Shown: positions 22,370 through 33,710, counted from the stretch's first letter. The stretch is 64,000 bases of DNA from Perilla frutescens (GCA_026008535.1 BRKX01000009.1:64019720-64083719); one strand, 5' to 3'. Notes: generated by a model from the letters alone, not told the origin. Numbers and translations are program-made.

Positions 22370-22828
22370 ACAATCACCATTTCCGCCGCCGGTGCGCCGC
22401 CCTCTACCTTGGCCCATCTCCACCGCATTCTCAAGAAGATGAAGCGTGAGCTTGTATTTTCCCATTCCATAATTTTGTATCACTCTGTCCTTTTCTTCTT
22501 AGTCGACATGATTTTTTTCCCTTCTGATTCTCCTTATTAATTTTAAATTAGTGGTCGTATGAACATTGTTGTTGGATTTATTGTAAGAAGATAAATTTGG
22601 ATCACATGTTGCATATTATGTAGTTCGCTTCATGCAGAATTTGTTATGAATTTGCCGAAATAATTTGTCGATCATGGATTGGGATTTAGGGTTTAGGCCT
22701 AAAATCTGTGCAGTTCTCGTCACTCACTGATAGAAATTAGAATATCCTACATTTGATGTTATATTATTGTGTGATGTTAAATCTCTCAGATTAAGACTTT
22801 AATACGGCTGCCTGTTTTCTTTGATCAG
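22370..22828 (+). other. 5' leader exon and 5'-UTR intron of F-box gene 3
   Basis: The leader CCGCCGCCGGTGCGCCGCCC ends with GAAGATGAAGC and a GTGAGC donor at 22446. The acceptor TTTGATCAG ends at 22828, 48 bp before the ATG. A leader ATG at 22439 would, after splicing, open a 61-codon frame that overlaps the main start out of frame. Confidence 0.75.
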
Positions 22829-22876
22829 AGTGGAAAAAAATCAAGAAAACAGAGAGAAACTGCAGAAAATCCCAAA

Positions 22877-24049
22877 ATGGGGCAGGAATGTTTCACATAT
22901 CTACCATCGGAAATGATAGCGAATATCCTCTCAAGATTGCCAATTCGAAGCATTATTCAGTGCAAGTGTGTTTGCAAGTCATGGCTCGATCTGCTTGCGA
23001 CGCCTGAGTTTATGAAGTCCCATCTTTCTAAATCAGTTGCGGGCCTCGCTGTTTTTTTGCATGCATACACATTCTTTGAATTCGTAGATGAGCTTAATCT
23101 TAACCGCCGTGTGTCTCGTTGGAATATGGTGTCAGTCTTCAACTTCAAGCTCCCTTTTGCTGAGCCTCCACATAGTTCAGCTAATGGCTTGCTCTTTTTG
23201 TGCAATCGAGGTGCGAGGTGGTATCATGATCTTTACACATTACATCATGATGGTGTCATGTGGCCTCGTAATCTTTTAATATGCAATCCAATCACTCGTG
23301 ACTACATTACGATTCCTTGTCCTCATGAGTCTTCCTTCTCTAAAGATCAAATCCAAGTGGACACTTACGGATTTGGAGTGAGCAGAATGAGCGGGCAATA
23401 TAAGCTGGTTCGGATGTTCCGTGAATGGATACAAGGAACACGTTCACCTGTTGAATCTGAGTGCCAAGTATACACTGTTGGAACTGGATCGTGGAGAAGA
23501 ATTGGCTCTGGTGGTCGGCCGCTCTTGTATAGAGGCAATGACGTAGGGGTGTTTCTGAATGGGAATCTTCACTGGCTGGCACGTGAAATTGAGGGCTCCT
23601 CTGTATGGATTTCTTGTTTTGATCTTGAAACTGAACTTTTTAGCACATTTTCTCCTCCTCCTCATCTTCACGGTAGTGATACCCGTGGTAGGGCCATGTC
23701 TGCTTTAGGGGAATGCCTATGTCTATGCGATGATTCATCTAAGTATGAGATTGTTATTTGGTTGATGAAGGAATACGGAGATGAGAAATCTTGGACTAAG
23801 GAGCTTATCATCACCAAAAGGTCTCCTGTTGGTTACAATGTTCGCCCCATCAAAGTTTTCGAAAATGGAGACATCTTGATGGTATGGGAAGACTGCACAA
23901 GGCTATTATACTTCACCAGCAAGACGAAATCTATGCGAAAATTTGATGTGTTTGGATTGAATGGTGATTTTAAAATACATGCAATCATGTATGCCCCAAG
24001 CTTTGTTCCACTCAAAACTTTTGCAATGGAGAATGTAACCTCATTCTGA
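22877..24049 (+). CDS. F-box/FBA protein, At3g07870-like; copy 3
   Basis: An intact 390-residue single-exon protein starting MGQECFTYLPSEM. The F-box is at about residues 4-45 (ILSRLPIRSIIQCKCVCKSWLDLL). The FBA part has NGLLFLCNRG, an insert with DGVMWPRNLLICNPITRDYI, YGFGVSRMSGQYKLVRMF, CQVYTVGTGSWRRI, a WISCFDLETELFSTF block and WLMKEYGDEKSWTKELI. It ends MENVTSF. The DGVMWP insert and the linker FVDELNLNRR group it with 54233 and the pseudogene at 11380. It is predicted to be an SCF adaptor; the target is unknown. A predicted upstream open frame may lower translation. Confidence 0.9.
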   Translation: MGQECFTYLPSEMIANILSRLPIRSIIQCKCVCKSWLDLLATPEFMKSHLSKSVAGLAVFLHAYTFFEFVDELNLNRRVSRWNMVSVFNFKLPFAEPPHSSANGLLFLCNRGARWYHDLYTLHHDGVMWPRNLLICNPITRDYITIPCPHESSFSKDQIQVDTYGFGVSRMSGQYKLVRMFREWIQGTRSPVESECQVYTVGTGSWRRIGSGGRPLLYRGNDVGVFLNGNLHWLAREIEGSSVWISCFDLETELFSTFSPPPHLHGSDTRGRAMSALGECLCLCDDSSKYEIVIWLMKEYGDEKSWTKELIITKRSPVGYNVRPIKVFENGDILMVWEDCTRLLYFTSKTKSMRKFDVFGLNGDFKIHAIMYAPSFVPLKTFAMENVTSF

Positions 24050-24291
24050 TTAATTCAGACTTATATACAGATGATGAGAGGAACATTAGAGAAAGCCAGT
24101 TATCATGTAATATTTTAGTTGAAATTCCTCCTATGCTGTAATGTTTCTATGCAATGACAAGATTAGCATTTTCTGTTTTCAGCACTCTTATCTTTGATGA
24201 TGAGCAGAACAATTCTTGATTCCTGCACAAATAGTCTATCATTATTATGGTGTCAAGCCTGTTGATTGTATGTATCATCAAAATCATATTG

Positions 24292-24402
24292 CCTGTCTCT
24301 GCTAGGGATTGCATAGCTGCTTATTGGTATGCAGCAGCCATTCAAAATCCAAGTCTTCTTCCACTCAAAACTTTTGCAGTGGAGAATGTAGGCTCATTAT
24401 GA
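24292..24402 (+). pseudogene. Detached 3' end of an F-box/FBA gene (9683 subgroup)
   Basis: In frame it reads SARDCIAAYWYAAAI, a short changed stretch, then PLKTFAVENVGSL and TGA at 24400. It matches the C-terminus of copies 2 and 5 (ENVGS) and not the gene immediately upstream (ENVTSF). The matching 3' flank follows. This is a leftover tail from deletion or unequal recombination. Confidence 0.75.
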
Positions 24403-25975
24403 TTAATTTAGACTACAGATTTGATGAAATTCTGATTGTTTTTTTGGGAAAAATATCATTTTGATTGTTTTTTGGGTAAAAATGTCATTTTGTTATACAT
24501 AGGTTGTCTTGTCTGACTTACTTGAGAGTAAAATTGTATGAAATCGACCAGAACAACATTTTTGCCAAAAATATTGGGTCATTTATTTAAAATGTTCAAA
24601 CACTATGAAGTGTGAATATCATGTAATATTAAAACATTGGGTAATTTTTGTTATAATATCCAAACATTGAGAATTAAATTGTAATTATTAAAATGTTGAC
24701 TTATTTTTGTTAAAACGTTAGAAATTAAATTGTAACTTACCCTAAAAATAAATTTGAAAATCATTTGCTTTTATTTTCATTTGTAAATTTCCAACCTTTT
24801 AGTATTCAAAAACACCGAAAACATGTATATTTGACTCATTTTCATTTTAGTTTTTCTTATCCTATATAATATATTCAATCATATATATATATATATATTA
24901 TTACGGTGTGACTTATTATTTCATTATTCATTAATTAATCATAACCATACAAATATTTATATATCTTTTCATCTCAACCATAAATTCAAATTGAAAATAT
25001 AATCAAACAAACATATTTCCATTTTTCAAACCTATAATTTTGAATATTAAATCATTCATTATAATACAATCATTATATTTTTTTTAAAAACCAATACACC
25101 TCATAATTGAGCTAGAAATACTGAAAACGGAAAATTAATATTGAAAATAAAATCAAACATCCCATATATTTTCCATAATTTTCTCTAATATTCCTACACA
25201 CCCTTATAACTTTATTAATAGAATAATAATCATTAAATTATTAAAGTATCTCTATAAATAAGTAAACTTTAATTTTTAGGAAAGTGAATGTTTTTACTAA
25301 AATTATCATGATTTACAAAAAAAAAAATATTGAAACATTTAACAATTTTTACTAATTTTAAAATATTCAAATCTATCTATAGTATAAATGGAGTTCCTTC
25401 CAAATAAATTTCGCTCCCAAAAACATCAAATCATCTACAGTAATTTTTTTTATTTTTTTAATGTCTCTCTCAAACACACATTTCACACATATTTTTTATT
25501 ATATAATTAATTTGTGCTATATTTAATAACATATTTCATTATATACATAACATTCAAAATATATTTGTACCAATGAATAAATATGTGAGCTTTTGCATAT
25601 TAAGAAGTGATTGATATAATTAAAGATTTTTAGTTTTTTTTTTGTCAATTAATAATTAAGAGCGTGATAGATACACGTGACACTCTAATACTATATTTCC
25701 TAACAATACTAAAGCCAAATAATAATAAAACTCATAATTATGTAATACCCGACATGTGTTAACAATTTATATGTTATAATATATCACACCCTGAATGTGA
25801 GATATATAATATTATACATAATTATTAAAAATTACAGTCTAAAATAATTTTGCACATATTAATTCAAAATCTTATTGTAGAATATTCACAGAATCTAATT
25901 AAATGATATGATATCTTTTTCGGTATAACACATCCATATCAAACATATTCAACCCTATCTCATACTTTAAAATTA
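24403..25975. other. F-box 3' flank and AT-rich intergenic DNA
   Basis: The first ~350 bp is the shared 3' flank. About 25200-25380 is the repeated flank block. About 25861-25910 holds a 45-50 bp sequence (AAAATCTTATTGTAGAATAT...) repeated at about 33718-33765. No gene is recognised. Confidence 0.45.
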
Positions 25976-25984
25976 GGGATAGCC

Positions 25985-26520
25985 AATACGCCGATACAAT
26001 TCCGCCGTTGCGCCGCCTGAATCCTCCATCCAATTCAACCAATCCGCCACCGCACACACCACAAACAACTCCTCATTCGAAAACTCGCGATTTAATTTGC
26101 TCGACTAAGTGAACGAAGCTAGAGTGATATCTTCTTTTTTCGCAAAACACAGTCAAATAAGTGACCTTTAATTACTTCCGACCGCCGCCGCTCCGCCTTG
26201 CTCTTCCATCTAGTTCAAGCCTTCCGCCACCACGTACATACCACTAACCACCCACCCATCAAAGGGTGACGTCATCCGGTTCAGGTAAACTCATCTCGTC
26301 CGATTCCACAGCCTTACACCTATATTACATTGTTTTCTTTAAAAGAATTTTTTTCTTTTGCTTTTTTTTTATTTCTTATTCCGGGATATATATATATATC
26401 AATATTTATGGTTTAATTCTTGGTTTTTTTTTTTCCGTCTCAGCAGTAATATTTTTTGGTTCCCTCGGATTATATCTCGAATCATAACAATACAAAATCC
26501 GAATATATAATTTTAGGTTT
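25985..26520 (+). other. Leader region of F-box copy 4
   Basis: Contains a leader-like GC-rich run (TTCCGCCGTTGCGCCGCCTG) and a second one (GACCGCCGCCGCTCCGCC). A possible 5'-UTR intron runs from the GTAAAC donor after GGTTCAG (about 26285) to the acceptor after CCGTCTCAG (about 26443). Exact structure is uncertain. Confidence 0.4.
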
Positions 26521-26525
26521 TCGGC

Positions 26526-27665
26526 ATGCTTAATTCTACTAAAAAAATGAAGCAAGATTCCTTCACAAATCTTCCAAAAGAGATCATAATTGATATTCTC
26601 TCAAGACTCCCCATTCTTACCATTATGAGTTGCAAGTGTGTTTGCAAGTCGTGGCTCGATGTGGTTGGGTGTCAAGAGTTTGCAAAGTCCCATCTTTCTA
26701 CATCAGTCCCGTGCCTCGCTGTTTTTCGAGGCACGGGGCGCTCAAAGCCCTACAAAATCTTCAACTTCGTAGACGATCTCGATCCTAAAACCTCTCCACC
26801 TCATCGCAATACAGTCTTCAACTTCGGCTTCCCTCGCCAACAACCAGTACATAGTTCAGTAAACGGTTTGCTCTTCCTGTGCAATCGAAGCAATCCTCGT
26901 AACCTTTTCGTATGCAATCCAATCACTCGTGACTATATCAAGCTTCCTCATCCATAGTCTTCCTCCACAATAGGGCTACTTCAACCCGACGTATTCGGAT
27001 TTGGAGTGAGCAAAGTGTGTGGCAAATATAAGTTGATTAGTGTTTTCCAACATCATCCCTCATCTAAGTGTGAGGTGTACACTCTTGGAACAGGATCGTG
27101 GAGAGTCATTGCAGCTTCTGGCCCGCCTGAGTATAAATGGAATACCTTAGGTGCATTCTTGAATGGAAATCTTCACTGGTTGGCCTTCTATTGGAAGGGA
27201 TGTTATCCGCGGATTTCTTGCTTTGATCTTGAAACCGAACTTTTTAGTTCGTTTTCTCCTCCTCCTGGTATTGATGATCACGGTTATGTTTGGAGCTTGT
27301 CTGCTTTGGGGGATTGTCTGTGTTTATGTGATAATTCGGCTTATGATGAGATCGTTATCTGGTTGATGAAGGAATACAGAAATGAGAAATCTTGGGTGAA
27401 AGAATTTGTCATCAAGACACGGGTTCATCCCAACTTTTTTCGATTTCGTTTTCCCGTTAATGTTTTCAAGAATGGTGAAAAAATATTCATGATCGCAGAG
27501 GAACGTTGTTGTGAATTATCATTCTTCTCGAACAAGAGGAGAACTACTCAAATTTGTGGCCTTCTTGAATTTTGTAGCTTTTATGGTACCAGCGTAGTGG
27601 ATTATACACCAAGCTTTCTTTCTGTCAAAGCCATTGCTAATTTGGAGAATGTAAGCTCCTTCTGA
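26526..27665 (+). pseudogene. F-box/FBA gene with one in-frame premature stop; copy 4
   Basis: The frame opens at 26526. The family start MKQDSFTNLPKEI begins at 26547. It runs through a good F-box (ILSRLPILTIMSCKCVCKSWLDV), NGLLFLCNR and NPITRDYIKLPHP, and hits TAG at 26955-26957, where sister genes have a codon of the CPRETSS/CPQESSS motif. The same frame then continues to the end (FGFGVSKVCGKYKL, VYTLGTGSW, CFDLETELFSSF, WLMKEYRNEKSW) and the terminal ENVSSF at 27665. Only this one codon blocks a 379-codon protein. It is either a recent pseudogene, an allele-specific null or an assembly error. The truncated product would keep the F-box and lose most of the FBA domain. Confidence 0.85.
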
Positions 27666-28159
27666 TGTTTCTGAGAATTATTTTTATATAATCTGGTTTT
27701 AGGGATTAATTTTTCACTTTTGGTCCGGTAAGAACAGCGGCGTGCAGTTTATATTTTGGGTGCAAATTTTATTTTTATTTTGAATTTTTGTTTTCCTTTT
27801 TTGGGGACATTTGGTTTTATTATGTTCATCATATTGCTCTCCCTTGCTCAACTAAGTATAAAATAAAAATCGACCTATTATACTGTCTTTCAATTTGGAT
27901 ATTTGAGTTTTTTGTTAATGGTAAGATATTCGTATGATATAAAAATATAATTTAAATTTTTTTTATAAGATTAGTACATATTGTGTGTGTGTATTTAAAT
28001 GTTTCACTCCGCGAAAATGATGTTTAAAATTTATGAAGAAATGAAATAATGATGTTTTGTACTCTTAAAAATTAAAATACCTAAGCAATTCCTAATTTAA
28101 TTGAGTAGTAATAAAATATAATATTTTATAATACATAAATATATTTTATAAATAAGTCG

Positions 28160-28193
<34 letters not shown>

Positions 28194-28195
28194 CT
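27666..28195. other. AT-rich DNA with (TA)n
   Basis: No gene is visible. A (TA)n tract at about 28160-28189 immediately precedes an F-box fragment. Confidence 0.5.
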
Positions 28196-28295
28196 AGAGG
28201 GAGCAAAATGAGTGGCCAATACAAGATAGATAGTATTTTCTCACATTAATTGTGAGGTATACACTCCAGGAACAGGATCAACATGGTCTGAAAAA
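28196..28295 (+). pseudogene. Small F-box/FBA fragment
   Basis: Reads SKMSGQYKIDSIFSH then a stop, followed by CEVYTPGTGS in a shifted position. These match the SRMSGQYKLVRMF and CEVYTLGTGSW motifs of the FBA domain. Nothing else of the gene is preserved here. Confidence 0.65.
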
Positions 28296-28429
28296 TTAGT
28301 TGTGTTCGAAAATCTAATGAAACCCTCTGAAGATGGTTCACAGGCTAGTTTCCAAACCAGTGTTAGGTTTTCGAATAAAATTGATTTCGCTCGTGTTAAA
28401 TTTTTTTACCGTGGAGAATCAATGAGTCA

Positions 28430-29330
28430 TATTGTTTGATGTATAGAAGAGTAAATAAGGACAAGCAGTAAAATACGTGGTGCAAATGAAAACACCTTTT
28501 GACAAAACTAATCGAAATTGGACATTATCGATCAATGGGCCCAATTTCAATTGACTTGGTTTGGGCATCATTCACTTAGACTACAAATAACAACAAACAC
28601 CGCAACCACTCAACCACTTCATTAATATTAATTTTTCTCTCTTTCCCATCATAAAAATTCTTCTAACACAACCACACTTATTTTCCTTATTTTATCTACG
28701 ACCACCCAACCATAGCATTATATATAATTCTTTTATTTTATTTATTTTAAGATTAAAATATTACTTGTAATAAAATAATATAAAAAATTATAATTATAAC
28801 AAGAAAATTAAAATATTCCAAAAATATTATGATTGTGATTTATTGTCTGTGATTTATTGTTTTGATAAAATAGTCAATACCAAAAATATTATAAACTAAA
28901 ATTACAAAAAATAAAATCACAATAATTAAACGACATTTCCTAAAATTATATAAAATAAAATCACACTCATTAAGCAACCTTTTCCAAAATTATATAAAAT
29001 AAAAATTTATTGTTTGGATATATAGAAAACTGGAGAAAAAATAGATAATTTTAAAGTTTGTTGAAATATAGCAAAATTAATGTTTATTTATAGAGAATGA
29101 AAAATATAATTTTTGGTATATTTTTTTATTTATGTTTATTATATTATATAAAATATAAACCAATTTTATTTATAAATCTAAATAAAATTAATTAGTCAAT
29201 AAAATGGAGACACGTGTCTACATCCCATTAGCCAAAGGGATGGTTGAAGTGAGACTAGATTTGATCTCATGAGATGGTTGATCGACCACAACTTTTTTAA
29301 TTTCTTCCACCATTTATGGTCTAATTGTGT
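28430..29330. other. AT-rich intergenic DNA
   Basis: No open frame or element ends are identified. The part near 28300-28500 (GAAGATGGTTCACAGGCTAG...) resembles 30392-30590, so it belongs to a dispersed or duplicated segment. Confidence 0.4.
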
Positions 29331-29333
29331 ACT

Positions 29334-29357
29334 TTGGAGAATGTAACCTCATTTTGA
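29334..29357 (+). pseudogene. Minimal F-box C-terminal remnant
   Basis: Eight codons read LENVTSF and TGA, identical to the family terminus. It is short, so it is supported only by its position in the F-box cluster, downstream of the 28196 fragment. Confidence 0.35.
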
Positions 29358-29645
29358 TTTTCAATCGTTTTAGATGCTATTATGTAATCGACTTAATTTC
29401 TCTTATTTTATATCCGCATTTATTGTTGAATGAAGCATTGTCTCTGTGAAGAGTTCATTAGGGTTTTTGTCATTTTTACACTAGAATATGATATATCATA
29501 TATGAGTGAGTGAGAGTGACTCCACTGCAAAAGGTAGTTCAGAAACTAGTTTTCGAAACGAGTGATAGGTTTGTGAAATGTAGTTGTATTCGGAAACCTA
29601 ATTAGTTGTATTCGGAAACATAACACTCGTTCAGAACCCGCTGAA

Positions 29646-30390
29646 TAGGGGTGCACACGGGTTAGGTTGGCCGGGTTGAGGGTGTTTACATAGGCCAACC
29701 CATACACAACGGTTTGAAGAAATTATAACCCGTTAATTTTTTTTTTTCTCACAACCCAACCCTACTTCTCACAAGGATATAAGGGTTGGGTTCATCGGGT
29801 TATGACAAAAAAAAATTGAAATGAATTTTACCAATACTTAGTTAATTTTTTTTAATATTTTAAATCATTAATCATATATTATAAACAATATTAGCTAAAA
29901 AAATCTATCAAATAAAATAAATATGCATGTCATAAAATTGGAATTGGAATGGTAGAGAAAAAATTAAACTCTTGTTCAGCAAAGAGAAAATATTAGATGC
30001 AGCTACATTTAGAAGCAAATACAAAAAATTATTTTAATTAGCACAATTGCATGTAAGTAAATAGTTAGAGAAGTGTGTTAAATTTATAAGTAAACTTACA
30101 TTCCTCCAACAATACTGCAAGTCAGTGAACTAATTGATGACAAGTTCTACCACCAAGAATATATACAATAAAGATTTTACATTTACAAAAATATCTATAA
30201 AAAATTAAATAAAGAGTAACGGGTTGGATTGGGTTGGTTTGGGTCGAGACTCTTAAACCCATGAGCCAACCCAATAAGATCGGTTTACAATATTTATGAA
30301 CCGTAATAAATTCGGCCTGTCATCATAACGAGTCAAACGGCCTAAATCCGGTTTGGGTTGGCCGGTTTGGCAAGTTTTTGTGCACCCCTA
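29646..30390. mobile_element. Non-autonomous hAT transposon
   Basis: It begins TAGGGGTGCACACGGG and ends TTTTTGTGCACCCCTA, giving 11-bp terminal inverted repeats. The 8-bp duplication CCGCTGAA flanks it at 29638-29645 and 30391-30398, as expected for hAT. The interior is rich in GGGTTGGGT-type motifs and has no transposase. The rejoined flank matches the related segment at about 28310. Confidence 0.9.
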
Positions 30391-30639
30391 CCGCTGAAGA
30401 TGGTTAGGAAACTAGTTTCTGAATGAGTGTTAAATTTCCGAACACAACTCAGTAAAATTTTGCTCGTTTTAGACTTTTCAGAGCAAAGAGTAAATAAGAC
30501 ATATCACGTGATGTGAAAAGTAAAATGTGAAATTTAGGAAGTAAATTTTCGTGCAAAGAGCAAAATTTTTAGTGCAAATAGAAATGCCCTCTTTTTCCCA
30601 AAAACAAAAACTTATGTTGTTGTGATATTACGCGAGGCC

Positions 30640-31308
30640 GGCCTTCTTTTTCCGACGATAAGCCACCACGATTCCGCCGTGGCGCCACCACCTTGCTCCT
30701 CCGGCTGCCAGAAACAACCCACATTCGGGAAAGCTTGATTATTACGAGTAAGGGCTCGTTCGATTCGACTTCTTTGATGGATCCATCTATTTTTTTTTAA
30801 TGCATTCCATTTGTTTATCTCATCTTAGTTATTGTCTCTAATATTAATAAGCTTAGATCTCTTCTGGTTATCGATGTTGCGATTTGTGTGTATAAAAGAA
30901 TGTGGATTAGATATTTTATCCCATTGAACACTGACGATTGATAATATATATGGGATAAGATTGATCATTTTCCTTGCTGGATTGATTTTTTACCTTTTTA
31001 GGTTTTATTTCTTTCCTAATTCTTATTAGGGTAATATAGTATAAATAAGGGTTTTTTATTTTATATCTTATTTTATCATTGTTTGAGGGTTGCATATTCT
31101 CATAATAAGAACACACACACACATTAATTTTTTTATTTTCTTTCCTGCAATCTCGTGTCTTTCTGATATTTTCGCCTTCATCACATCCCATCATCATTCA
31201 AAAATAAAAATAAAAAACTCTCAATTTTGGTGAGATCAACTTCATCTTTGTTTTTCTTTGCCATTGATTAATCATCTCAGCGTGTTACTAGTCTCTATAG
31301 CTTAAACA
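30640..31308 (+). other. Leader region of the F-box-less FBA gene, with LTR-like repeat
   Basis: About 30670-30700 has the leader-like ATTCCGCCGTGGCGCCACC. About 30950-31195 (GGTTTTATTTCTTTCCTAAT, GTATAAATAAGGGTTTTTTA) is repeated at about 33535-33710 and resembles the TATA/R region of an LTR retrotransposon. It may be an LTR remnant in the 5' region. Exon structure is unclear. Confidence 0.4.
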
Positions 31309-32376
31309 ATGGAGCAAGAAGATTTGCTGACAAACCTACCACCATGGCTCGATTTGATCTCGTCTAACGAGTTCGTGAAGTCCCATCTCTCAAATTCAGT
31401 CCCGGGGCTCCTTGTTTTTCAAGACAACTGCCTATCAGAGCCGTACGTGTTCTTCGAGTTCGTGGAAGAGCTCGATCAAGAACAACCTTACCACTGCAAT
31501 GCAGCCTTCAGCTTCAGATCCCCCTACAATGTTCGAATCCACAGCTCAGTGAACGGTTTGATCTTCATGCATGATCTCACCATATACAATCCAATCACTA
31601 GTGAATACATCACTCTTCCTCCTCCAGATTCTTTCTCTAACATAGCTAAATTTGAATTTGGATTTGGAGTGAGCAAAATTTCTAACCAGTATAAGGTTGT
31701 TAGGGTTTCCCGATCATATGGGGATGATTCTGCTGCTCCTAAGTGTAATGTATACACTCTTGGAACGGGATCGTGGCGAAGCATTGCTGGATGTCCAAAA
31801 ACAATCAAGTATGGTTTGTACGAAGCCGGTGCATTCGTAAATGGAAATTTACATTGGTTAGCATTTGATTCGGAGGGGGTCGATGATGGCCGGATTTGTT
31901 GCTTTGATCTTGAAACCGAGCGTTTTAGCACCTTTGATTCTGCTCCTGCAACTCATGTTTACAGAGGGTTGACAGTTTTGGAGGGTTGTTTATGTTTATG
32001 CGATCATTTTCTTGGTGATAATTTCTATGATGGTGGGATTATTATTTGGTTGATGAAGGAATATGGAGATGAGAAATCTTGGATAAAGAAAGTTTCATGT
32101 AAATTGTGGAGATTATTATTTTATATGCCTTTAAAAGTTTTCAAAAATGGAGATATTTTGATGGGAGGAGACGATTTTGATGGTTCTGTAGTTTGCTATT
32201 CGAACGAGACTGCATTATATTTTGAAGAAACTGATGTTTTGAACTTGTCAACTCAACTGCAGCAAAGTCATTTATGCCCCCAGCTTTCTTCCCCTCAAAA
32301 ACTTTGCTATGGAGAATGTGAGCTTATGCTGATTTTGAATAGTTTTAATTTAATTAGAGTGCTGTTAAGAAATTGA
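31309..32376 (+). CDS. FBA-domain protein lacking the F-box core (F-box-family derivative)
   Basis: An open frame of 355 residues. The start MEQEDLLTNLPP is joined directly to WLDLISSNEFVKSH. Compared with sister genes, 24 codons of the F-box core are missing in frame, with CCA microhomology at the junction. The FBA part is well kept: NGLIFMHDLTIYNPITSEYI, FGFGVSKISNQYKVVR, VYTLGTGSWRSI, CFDLETERFSTF and WLMKEYGDEKSWIKK. Near 32265 the frame shifts: the family end (VIYAPSFLPLKNFAMENVS) is encoded in the +1 frame, and the actual frame ends with an unrelated tail of about 35 residues. If expressed it could not bind SKP1 normally. It may equally be a young pseudogene. Confidence 0.6.
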   Translation: MEQEDLLTNLPPWLDLISSNEFVKSHLSNSVPGLLVFQDNCLSEPYVFFEFVEELDQEQPYHCNAAFSFRSPYNVRIHSSVNGLIFMHDLTIYNPITSEYITLPPPDSFSNIAKFEFGFGVSKISNQYKVVRVSRSYGDDSAAPKCNVYTLGTGSWRSIAGCPKTIKYGLYEAGAFVNGNLHWLAFDSEGVDDGRICCFDLETERFSTFDSAPATHVYRGLTVLEGCLCLCDHFLGDNFYDGGIIIWLMKEYGDEKSWIKKVSCKLWRLLFYMPLKVFKNGDILMGGDDFDGSVVCYSNETALYFEETDVLNLSTQLQQSHLCPQLSSPQKLCYGECELMLILNSFNLIRVLLRN

Positions 32377-33078
32377 GTTTCTGTTATTTAATGCATGAAT
32401 GATTAGTTATGATCTATGTTCGCATTTAATTTCCAAACTTGATATCTTTGTCATTGAGAAAGAGTTGGGAGGGTAAAAGGTAAGACAAAAATATTGATTA
32501 AACGTAAATTCTCATGTACATAAGATGTATATTAGACGGTCAATGCGAGCATTGATCAAAAACGTCATCAAAACGGGTGATACTTTTTTTTTTTTTTTAA
32601 TTTTGAGTGATACTTTTTAGTGTTTCGATTGATATTGATTTTAATAAAAAAAATTCTTTATTTTTTTTTCTAGCCGATACCTTTTAACGATACAAATAAT
32701 AATTTGGGCTTTGAAGTGATACTTTTTAGTTTTTAGTGATATGAATGATATTGATTTTGACGAATTTTTTGGTCAACGCATTGACAGTCTGATTTACACA
32801 GTGCACACAAGACCTGCCCTTGATAAAATGCAAGAGTTAGGGAGGATTAATATTACCGTATAATGTCATTGTTGAGCTTATACTTTTGTGCATGAAATTA
32901 AATTTATTGCAACCGTGTTTGAAAAAATACACACAAGTTCAATAATAACAATGTTAATTTTGTGCCTGTAGATATGATTTTATAACTAAATGAGAATTTT
33001 ACAAAAATAAATAATTTTTTAGGGATGAAAAATGGAAGAAAAAAGTTAGGAATTAGAAAAAAAAATCTAAAAAAAACT
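32377..33078. other. Intergenic DNA, nothing recognised
   Basis: AT-rich. A loose repeat of GTGATACTTTTTAGT-type motifs occurs at about 32578-32770. No gene is present. Confidence 0.45.
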
Positions 33079-33079
33079 A

Positions 33080-33330
33080 CTCCATCCGTTTCACAATAAG
33101 TGTCATTCTAGCACTTTAATTTTATTTCACAAAAAAGTGTCATTCTACACAATCAAAATTTCACAATTTTCTCATATTTGCTTTCATTTAATACATTCAA
33201 ACAATCATATTTAACTCATTTAATGCATTCAGCACGTAAGGGTATATAAGTTAATTTGATTATCTAATTAATATATTTATTAATACGTGTACATTCATCT
33301 AAAATTACACTTATTCAGAAACAGATGGAG
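33080..33330. mobile_element. Stowaway MITE
   Basis: Terminal inverted repeats CTCCATCCGTTTCACAATAAGTG and, inverted, CTCCATCTGTTTCTGAATAAGTG, flanked by TA at 33078-33079 and 33331-33332. The length is 251 bp. An eroded inverted copy lies at 6198-6446. Confidence 0.9.
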
Positions 33331-33389
33331 TATTATTCTGGGGGGAGAGGATTTGCACCTCCTCATAAAATATAGGAGTGATATTTGAT

Positions 33390-33391
<2 letters not shown>

Positions 33392-33427
<36 letters not shown>
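33392..33427. repeat. (TA)n microsatellite
   Basis: A pure TA tract; no element arm is recognised beside it. Confidence 0.95.
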
Positions 33428-33430
<3 letters not shown>

Positions 33431-33534
33431 GGAATCCACCTCTGAGGATAAACATTATATTAAGTTTTTCTTACAGTTTTTTTCCTTTTTAAAAATTAAT
33501 AAATTAGAAGGATATATAGAGGGTAAAATTCTTT

Positions 33535-33710
33535 AGACGATTCCTTTTCCTTGTTGGATTGGTTTTTCACATTTTTAGGTTTTATTTCTTTCCTAGTTCA
33601 ACTTAAAATTCTTATCAGGGTAATATATTATAAATAAGGGTTTTTTATTTTATATTTTATTTTATTATTGTTTAAGGGTTGGATATTCTCATAGTAAGAA
33701 GAGCACGTAT
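33535..33710. repeat. LTR-like repeat, second copy
   Basis: Similar to about 30960-31110 (TTGTTGGATTGGTTTTTCAC, TTTTAGGTTTTATTTCTTTC, TATAAATAAGGGTTTTTTAT). Probably the remnant of an LTR. No terminal TG/CA pair could be fixed. Confidence 0.5.
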
